Shown: positions 59,351-64,000 of the stretch, piece after piece
How the letters are laid out: every line of letters begins with the position of its first letter
Numbering within the stretch: the stretch's first letter is position 1
DNA from: Candidatus Kapaibacterium sp.
GTDB lineage: Bacteria; Bacteroidota; Ignavibacteria; Kapaibacteriales; NICIL-2
Assembly: GCA_026003475.1 (NCBI GenBank)
Contig: BPHJ01000001.1
Span: 1,301,189-1,365,188, forward strand
Length of the DNA stretch: 64,000 nt
Reading direction: 5' to 3'
Position numbers and translations under genes: made by a program
Notes under the pieces: model-generated
The model's input: only the letters and a program-made list of their open reading frames with translations
Told to the model about the DNA's origin: nothing
The model's database searches: none

Positions 59351-59508
59351 GGCAGTCGTTTCAGCAACGATGGTGAAGCAAAACCAGCGCCCGGTGCCAC
59401 GATGCAAAGCTCGCACCGTTACACCCCACAGCGCAATACGCAATTGTACGGATATGCTGTGCGTAGATTGCAATTGTGATGGTCTACAAACAAATGGTTG
59501 TTGCATCC
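59351..59508. other. divergent intergenic region mazG/M42 peptidase
   Basis: 158 bp. On the minus strand it has a TTTGCTTCACC motif (CGATGGTGAAGCAAAA at 59368-59383, nearly identical to 49167-49182) and a GAGCTTTGCATC; on the plus strand a TAGATTGCA sits near 59465. No complete promoter consensus and no small gene is evident. Confidence 0.4.
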
Positions 59509-60546
59509 ATGTCCCTCGAACTTCTCCGAACACTCTGCGCGCTCCCCGCACCACCGGGGCAAGAAGAAACCTTCCGCCAATTCATGATTGAGCATCTTTC
59601 CCCCTATGCCGACGAGGTACGCACCGATGCTCTTGGGAATGTGTTCTTTTTCCGCAAGGGGAAAAGTAGCTCGCCGCGAACGATCATGTTGGCAGCACAC
59701 ATGGATGAGATCTCCTTCCTGGTCCGCCACATTTCGAAGGAGGGTTTCCTCTACGTGCAACCGTTAGGTGGCTTCGATCCACGCGTGCTCGATGCACAGC
59801 GCGTTTGGGTTCATGGCCGCCAACGTCTCCTCGGTGTTTTTGGTACCAAACCAACCCACTTTACCAGCCCCGAAGAACGCACAAAAGCAGTTCCACTGGA
59901 AGACATGTTCATTGATGTTGGGCTTCCGGCCGAGTCGGTTACCGAACTTGTCGGTATCGGAGATGCTGTCACGCTGGAGCGAGAGTTGGTAGAGATGGGA
60001 CACTGCTACACCGGCAAAACACTCGACGACCGCATCGGTATCTACGTCATGATTGAAGCCTTCAAGCGCTTCGCAGAAAGTCAGGACACCATCGTCGCTG
60101 CAGCAACTGTCCAGGAAGAAGTTGGTGTCCGCGGTGCACACGCTGCAGCCTTTGGGATCGAGCCTGATATCGGGATTGCCATTGACATCACCATTGCTGC
60201 CGATATTCCCGGTATCGAAGAGCGAAACTGGTGCGTTCGGCTTGGCGGAGGTACTGCGATCAAGATCATGGATGCGCGCTCGATTTCCGATCGTCGGCTG
60301 GTGCAGTTTTTCCGAACACTTGCCAGCGAAAGCGCTATCACCCACCAGATGGAGATTCTCCCGCGCGGTGGTACCGATGCTGCCGGAATGCAGCTTGCGC
60401 GAAATGGTATCCCTGTTTGCACAATCTCGATTCCCTGCCGGTATGCGCATTCGGTCGTGGAGTCCGTCCATCGCGACGACGTCGCTGCCAGCATCGAGTT
60501 AGTGCGAATCTTCTGCGAACAGTCGCACCGCTTTACGACGACGTAG
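59509..60546 (+). CDS. M42 family metalloaminopeptidase
   Basis: A 345-aa dodecameric-type glutamyl/leucyl aminopeptidase. Metal ligands in order: AAHMDEIS (H-x-D) near 65, KTLDDRIGIYVM (bridging Asp) near 170, VQEEVGVRGAHAA (catalytic E and E) near 203, ADIPGIEERN (Asp region), and CRYAHSVVESVHRDD (His) near 320. Start: ATG at 59509 gives the usual MSLELLRTL; an ATG 33 nt upstream is in frame. It overlaps the convergent accC-type gene by 14 nt at the stop. Confidence 0.92.
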   Translation: MSLELLRTLCALPAPPGQEETFRQFMIEHLSPYADEVRTDALGNVFFFRKGKSSSPRTIMLAAHMDEISFLVRHISKEGFLYVQPLGGFDPRVLDAQRVWVHGRQRLLGVFGTKPTHFTSPEERTKAVPLEDMFIDVGLPAESVTELVGIGDAVTLERELVEMGHCYTGKTLDDRIGIYVMIEAFKRFAESQDTIVAAATVQEEVGVRGAHAAAFGIEPDIGIAIDITIAADIPGIEERNWCVRLGGGTAIKIMDARSISDRRLVQFFRTLASESAITHQMEILPRGGTDAAGMQLARNGIPVCTISIPCRYAHSVVESVHRDDVAASIELVRIFCEQSHRFTTT

Positions 60547-61990
60547 GTCCCCAGGGCGGCATGCGTCGTTGCGCGTAGTCGTCGTACACCGCTGCAGCAG
60601 CAGCTGCGAGGAGTTCGGGATCGTCGAAGGTGGGCTGGTCGTGATTCCAGTAGTCCCGCACGTAGTGTGTCGAGTAGTTCCCGCTGCGGAAGGACTCGGA
60701 GCCAAGCACTGCATGGCAGAATGGGATCGTCGTTCGTACACCTGCAATGACGTACCGATCAAGCGCTGCTTGCGTCCGCTCGATGCACTCATCCCGTGAT
60801 GGTGCCCAAACGATCAGCTTCGCAATCATGGGGTCGTAGTACACCGAGACGATCGAGCCTTCCTCGACGCCGCAGTCGTTGCGGATGCCTTCTCCTTCGG
60901 GAAGCACAAGGCGGCGAATGGTCCCCGTGTCCGGCAGGAAATCGTTGAAAACATCCTCGGCAGCAATCCGGCATTCGATGGCGTGCCCGTTGGGAACAAT
61001 GATCTGGTCCTGGTCAAGCAGGAGCTTTTCGCCGGCGGCGATGCGAAGTTGCTGCTCGACAAAGTCCACGCCAGTGATCATTTCTGTCACGGGATGTTCG
61101 ACCTGGAGTCGGGTGTTGACCTCCATGAAGTAGAACGATCCATCGGCATCGAGGAGAAATTCGACGGTTCCAGCGTTGGTGTACCCTGCTGCAGCGATCA
61201 GGCGTGCTGCTGCTTGGCCGATGATTCGTCGCTGTTCGGGGCCGACAGCAGCCGAGGGCGATTCCTCGATGACCTTCTGATGACGGCGCTGAATCGAGCA
61301 CTCGCGTTCAGGAAAGTAGAGCACCGTTCCGTATGCATCGGCGAGCACCTGAATCTCGATATGCCGTGGCATCGTAATGAAGCGCTCGATGAAAACCCGG
61401 CCATCCCCGAAAGCACTGAGCGCCTCCCGCTGAGCAGATGCAAAGAATTCCTCGAGTTGCTCCGACCGTTCGACCAAGCGCATTCCCTTCCCGCCACCAC
61501 CAGCAGCAGCTTTGATCAACAGCGGATAGCCGATTGCATCGGCAACAGCACGTGCCTGGTCGAGCGACTCAACTGCGCCATCAGAGCCTGGAGCAACCGG
61601 CACTCCCAACTCTATGGCCAATTGGCGTGCTGCAGTTTTGTCCCCCAGCATGCGGATCGCTTCGGCAGATGGTCCAATGAAGACGATGCCTTGCCGTGCG
61701 ACTTCCTCGGCGAAGTGCTCGTTTTCGGATAGGAAGCCATATCCTGGGTGGATTGCATCTACACCAGCACGCCGAGCAACATCTAAGACTTTTTCGATGA
61801 CAAGGTAGCTCTCCCGTGGTGTTGTGCCGCCAATTGGATAAGCCTCGTCGCACGCTCGAACATGGGGTGCATGGACATCCGCGTTCGAATAAATAGCAAC
61901 CGTCTTGATGCCCAATCGCCGGCAGGTACGTGCAATGCGGATGGCGATTTCACCGCGGTTTGCAATGAGAATTTTCGAAAACATCTGCAC
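60533..61990 (-). CDS. accC: biotin carboxylase (acetyl/propionyl-CoA carboxylase subunit)
   Basis: ATP-dependent carboxylation of the biotin carrier protein. 485 aa. The N-terminal KILIANRGEIAIRIARTCRRLGIKTVAIYS is canonical; ATP-grasp motifs GGGGKGMRLV near residue 168 and FIERFI, and EVNTRLQVEHPVTEMITGVD near residue 292 (catalytic Arg) are intact. About 450 aa is usual for stand-alone AccC; the extra ~35-aa tail (YAQRRMPPWGPTSS) fits an acyl-CoA carboxylase alpha subunit. The start may be either of two Met codons, 61990 or 61984. No carboxyltransferase or carrier is adjacent. Confidence 0.95.
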   Translation of the reverse strand: MQMFSKILIANRGEIAIRIARTCRRLGIKTVAIYSNADVHAPHVRACDEAYPIGGTTPRESYLVIEKVLDVARRAGVDAIHPGYGFLSENEHFAEEVARQGIVFIGPSAEAIRMLGDKTAARQLAIELGVPVAPGSDGAVESLDQARAVADAIGYPLLIKAAAGGGGKGMRLVERSEQLEEFFASAQREALSAFGDGRVFIERFITMPRHIEIQVLADAYGTVLYFPERECSIQRRHQKVIEESPSAAVGPEQRRIIGQAAARLIAAAGYTNAGTVEFLLDADGSFYFMEVNTRLQVEHPVTEMITGVDFVEQQLRIAAGEKLLLDQDQIIVPNGHAIECRIAAEDVFNDFLPDTGTIRRLVLPEGEGIRNDCGVEEGSIVSVYYDPMIAKLIVWAPSRDECIERTQAALDRYVIAGVRTTIPFCHAVLGSESFRSGNYSTHYVRDYWNHDQPTFDDPELLAAAAAAVYDDYAQRRMPPWGPTSS

Positions 61991-62012
61991 ACGTTGTCGT
62001 AGTTTGGCTGTG

Positions 62013-62020
62013 CGAAAATA
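62013..62020 (-). promoter_or_regulatory. near-consensus -7 element (TATTTTCG) upstream of the biotin carboxylase gene
   Basis: One mismatch from TAnnTTTG (C for the third T) on the minus strand, followed by CACA, 22-28 nt before the candidate starts. Same mismatch as at the aldehyde dehydrogenase site. Confidence 0.3.
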
Positions 62021-62035
62021 GACCTATCGTCACCG

Positions 62036-63253
62036 ATGAAACTGGAAGCCTCGATCGCCTTTCGCTACCTGCGGAATCAGCGCGCGGTTCAATTTAGCGG
62101 GCTGATCGCTGGTCTTGCGCTGATCGGCATTACGATCGGTGTTGCAGCGGTCGTGTGTGTTGCTTCGATCTTTTTGGGGTTCCGTCAACTGTTCGAGGAG
62201 CTCATGCTCCGCATTGATCCGCATGTTCGCATTGTCGGGCGCCAGGGGAAATATCTTCCTGCACTGGATTCGTTACGGCACACACTTCAACAGGCAACGA
62301 CGGGTGTCGTCGCAGCGGTGCTCGACGGTCGTGCCTTGGCAATGCACCGGGGCGCAATGCACGTCCTCCAAGTCCGTGGTTACGATGATTCGTCGCTGGT
62401 GCGCCTTCGCTCGCTTGGCAGCGTTATCCTGGTTGGCACCATGACGCAGAGACCCGACGAAATCATTCTCGGTACAGGCGCTGCCGATCGGTTGGGCGTT
62501 CTACCGGGTGACACCATTGACCTTGTTTCTCCGGAGTTCATCCACTCGGCTGCGGTAGGGTTTGGGCTGCTCAACTGGCGCCCGGTGCGTGTGGTAGGCC
62601 TTGCTCTCACGGGCGATCGCACCTACGACAACTCCCTTGCACTGACAACGCTCAGCACAGCAGCTAGTCTGTTTGCGACCACCGAAAGCAACGCAACCGC
62701 GCTTGAGGTGTTCTGCCCTGACCGCGAGCAGGGCACTGCACTTGTCGAGCATCTTCGCAAACGGTTAGACCAACGCTACCGCGTCCTGAGTTGGTATGAT
62801 CTCCACCGTCCGATGTATGCCGTCATGGAGTGGGAGCGCATTGCATCGTTTCTGCTGCTTTCGCTCATCATTTTGCTGGCGGTCTTCAACATTGTGGCAA
62901 TGCTCACGATGACGGTTGTTTCAAAGCAGCGTGACATTGCCATCCTGCGGACAATGGGAGCGCCCGCCGGCACGGTTAGTCGGATTTTTCGGCTTGAAGG
63001 AGCAATGGTGGGCGCAATCGGCACCACGCTCGGTGCTGCACTGGGAATTGTGCTCTGTCTTGGACAGCAGCACTTCCACTGGATTCTACTCGATACAGAC
63101 GTGTACGTGATGCAAGAACTCCCCGTTGCACTCGATTGGGGTGCAGTGGCGGCAGTCGTTCTCATCAGCATGGGCACATCGCTCCTTGCGTCGGTACCAC
63201 CAGCACGTCGCGCCATGCACACACCGATTGCGGAATCACTCCGGTTCGAATGA
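62036..63253 (+). CDS. LolC/LolE-type lipoprotein-releasing ABC transporter permease
   Basis: Inner-membrane permease extracting lipoproteins for transfer to the outer membrane. 405 aa: N-terminal cytoplasmic segment MKLEASIAFRYLRNQ (the classic LolC/E start), transmembrane helix 1 at ~25-50, a large periplasmic domain, and three C-terminal helices (about 275-300, 320-345, 365-390) with FtsX-like VVSKQRDIAILRTMGAPAGTVSRIF. LolD is not adjacent. It overlaps the YraN start by a few bases (ATGATG). Confidence 0.9.
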   Translation: MKLEASIAFRYLRNQRAVQFSGLIAGLALIGITIGVAAVVCVASIFLGFRQLFEELMLRIDPHVRIVGRQGKYLPALDSLRHTLQQATTGVVAAVLDGRALAMHRGAMHVLQVRGYDDSSLVRLRSLGSVILVGTMTQRPDEIILGTGAADRLGVLPGDTIDLVSPEFIHSAAVGFGLLNWRPVRVVGLALTGDRTYDNSLALTTLSTAASLFATTESNATALEVFCPDREQGTALVEHLRKRLDQRYRVLSWYDLHRPMYAVMEWERIASFLLLSLIILLAVFNIVAMLTMTVVSKQRDIAILRTMGAPAGTVSRIFRLEGAMVGAIGTTLGAALGIVLCLGQQHFHWILLDTDVYVMQELPVALDWGAVAAVVLISMGTSLLASVPPARRAMHTPIAESLRFE

Positions 63254-63609
63254 TGGATACCAGCGCAGCAGGGAGACAGGGCGAGGCAATCGCGGAAGAG
63301 TACCTCCGTAGCCTTGGTTATCGAATCGTGGGACGGAATTTCCGACTGGGACGACACGGGGAAATTGACCTGGTCGCTTTCGACGGTACAACGCTGGTCT
63401 TTGTCGAGATCAAGTATCGGCGAAACCGCTCTTATGGTGCACCCGAAGATTCAATCACGGAGCGGAAACGCGCTCAGCTTCGCCGCGTTGCGGAAGGATT
63501 CCTCTTTGTGCATCCCCACGCCGCCAGCGAATACCGCTTCGATGTTATAGCCATCGAGGGTTCACCGGCAGAACCAACGATTCGCCATTGGAAGAATGCC
63601 TTCTGGTGA
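63250..63609 (+). CDS. YraN/UPF0102 family endonuclease-like protein
   Basis: A 119-aa restriction-endonuclease-fold protein. Conserved EEYLRSLGYRIVGRNFRLGRHGEIDLVAFDGTTLVFVEIKYRR holds the PD-(D/E)xK-type core (E-I-D-L and V-E-I-K). The function is unproven in bacteria, though related to Holliday junction or Cas4-like nucleases by fold. The start is ATG at 63250 (or the second ATG at 63253) overlapping the permease stop. Confidence 0.9.
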   Translation: MMDTSAAGRQGEAIAEEYLRSLGYRIVGRNFRLGRHGEIDLVAFDGTTLVFVEIKYRRNRSYGAPEDSITERKRAQLRRVAEGFLFVHPHAASEYRFDVIAIEGSPAEPTIRHWKNAFW

Positions 63610-63611
63610 CC

Positions 63612-64000
63612 TTATGCCCTGTGCATGGTGATGACAACTTCGATACCGGGATCATGGTGCACAAATTCCAGTACATCAACCAATGAGCGCATCAAGAACA
63701 CTCCACGCCCTCCTTCACGGAGGAGATTTTCTCGCCGCCGGGGATCGGGAAGCGCTTGCGGATCGAAACCGCTCCCATAATCGCGCACATGAACCGTGAT
63801 TGCATCGTTGTCTTCGTCCACCCAAATCTCAACATTTTTTTCGGGGTTGGACTTGTTGCCATGGACAATAGCATTGGTAACAGCCTCCATGGTTGCAACG
63901 ATGAGGTTGAACCGTCGCTCTGGGCTCAGTTCTTCGACAGCAGGAATGCTGCGCAGAAACGACTCGATGCGCGGGATAATTGCTCGATCACTTGGTTCGA
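63612..64000 (-). CDS. anti-sigma factor/serine-protein kinase ATPase domain (RsbW-like), 5' part beyond window
   Basis: GHKL-type histidine-kinase-like ATPase, in the RsbW/SpoIIAB group a switch that binds a sigma factor and phosphorylates an anti-anti-sigma protein. The frame is open from 64000 to a stop at 63612-63614 (129 residues seen). N box: RRFNLIVATMEAVTNAIVHGNK (E-x-x-x-N), G1: VRDYGSGFDP (D-x-G-x-G), and a later GGRGVFLMRSLVDVLEF (G-x-G) segment. The start codon is outside the window. The partner is unknown. It is convergent to the YraN gene with a 2-bp gap. Confidence 0.85.
   Translation of the reverse strand, partial: EPSDRAIIPRIESFLRSIPAVEELSPERRFNLIVATMEAVTNAIVHGNKSNPEKNVEIWVDEDNDAITVHVRDYGSGFDPQALPDPRRRENLLREGGRGVFLMRSLVDVLEFVHHDPGIEVVITMHRA

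Overview
The window is a densely packed bacterial chromosome segment of about 57 protein genes and one tRNA, with no intergenic gap above 300 bp and no phage, IS element or CRISPR array. The gene content points to the Bacteroidota/Chlorobi (FCB) superphylum, most likely the Ignavibacteria/Kapabacteria side. Evidence: three secreted proteins with type IX secretion (T9SS) C-terminal sorting domains, a PorQ-like T9SS protein, a DUF5723 outer-membrane protein, a TonB-dependent receptor with a carboxypeptidase-like N-terminal domain, the bacillithiol glycosyltransferase BshA, and promoter -7 elements of the Bacteroidota type TAnnTTTG in front of several transcription units. The lineage is an inference.

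Layout. 1-6.1 kb: pyrimidine-nucleoside phosphorylase (cut by the left edge), divergent from a unit of TrmH-like rRNA/tRNA methyltransferase, RdgB, a CMD-fold protein and PBP4; then GcvH, an orphan HicB-like protein and a YigZ/IMPACT protein. 6.1-15.4 kb: BshA, a 1389-aa T9SS cargo with SBBP repeats, a TPR protein, Lon protease and a small lipoprotein. 15.4-18.9 kb (minus): XerC/D-type recombinase, Gfo/Idh/MocA oxidoreductase and DUF5723 protein. 19-27.8 kb: an aldehyde dehydrogenase and a 2-aminomuconate-deaminase-like RidA protein (a likely kynurenine/aminophenol catabolic pair) flanking and abutting two T9SS cargo proteins, the second of 1605 aa with a long glycine-rich segment. 27.8-31 kb: a His/Cys-rich small protein, TonB receptor and His-rich lipoprotein, possibly for metal uptake. 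31-34.1 kb (minus): WecB, Era and an E1-alpha subunit. 34.1-38.5 kb: heparinase II/III-like protein, Wzx-like flippase and an FtsX-like protein.

38.5-43.6 kb (minus): 3-methyladenine glycosylase, NUDIX, ParA, ParB, thioesterase, PorQ and an exported protein, mostly with overlapping ends. 43.6-49 kb: second flippase, Ig-like lipoprotein, PdxB-like dehydrogenase, RmlC and a secreted or anchored endonuclease; then tRNA-Pro(TGG). 49.2-53.3 kb: AHSA1-like protein, ferritin, M1 aminopeptidase and peroxiredoxin. 53.3-59.4 kb (minus): MazG, LCP-domain protein, M20 peptidase, EamA transporter, 5-formyl-THF cyclo-ligase and a beta-propeller protein. 59.5-64 kb: M42 aminopeptidase, biotin carboxylase, LolC/E-type permease, YraN, and an anti-sigma-type ATPase cut by the right edge.

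The genes fall into housekeeping (nucleotide sanitation, proteolysis, partition, lipoprotein export), envelope/polysaccharide functions and protein secretion. I found no obvious defence or mobile system. The most notable signals are the promoter motif set, a pre-sorting-domain module shared by the two largest T9SS cargos, the aminomuconate pair, and the systematic overlap of convergent genes.
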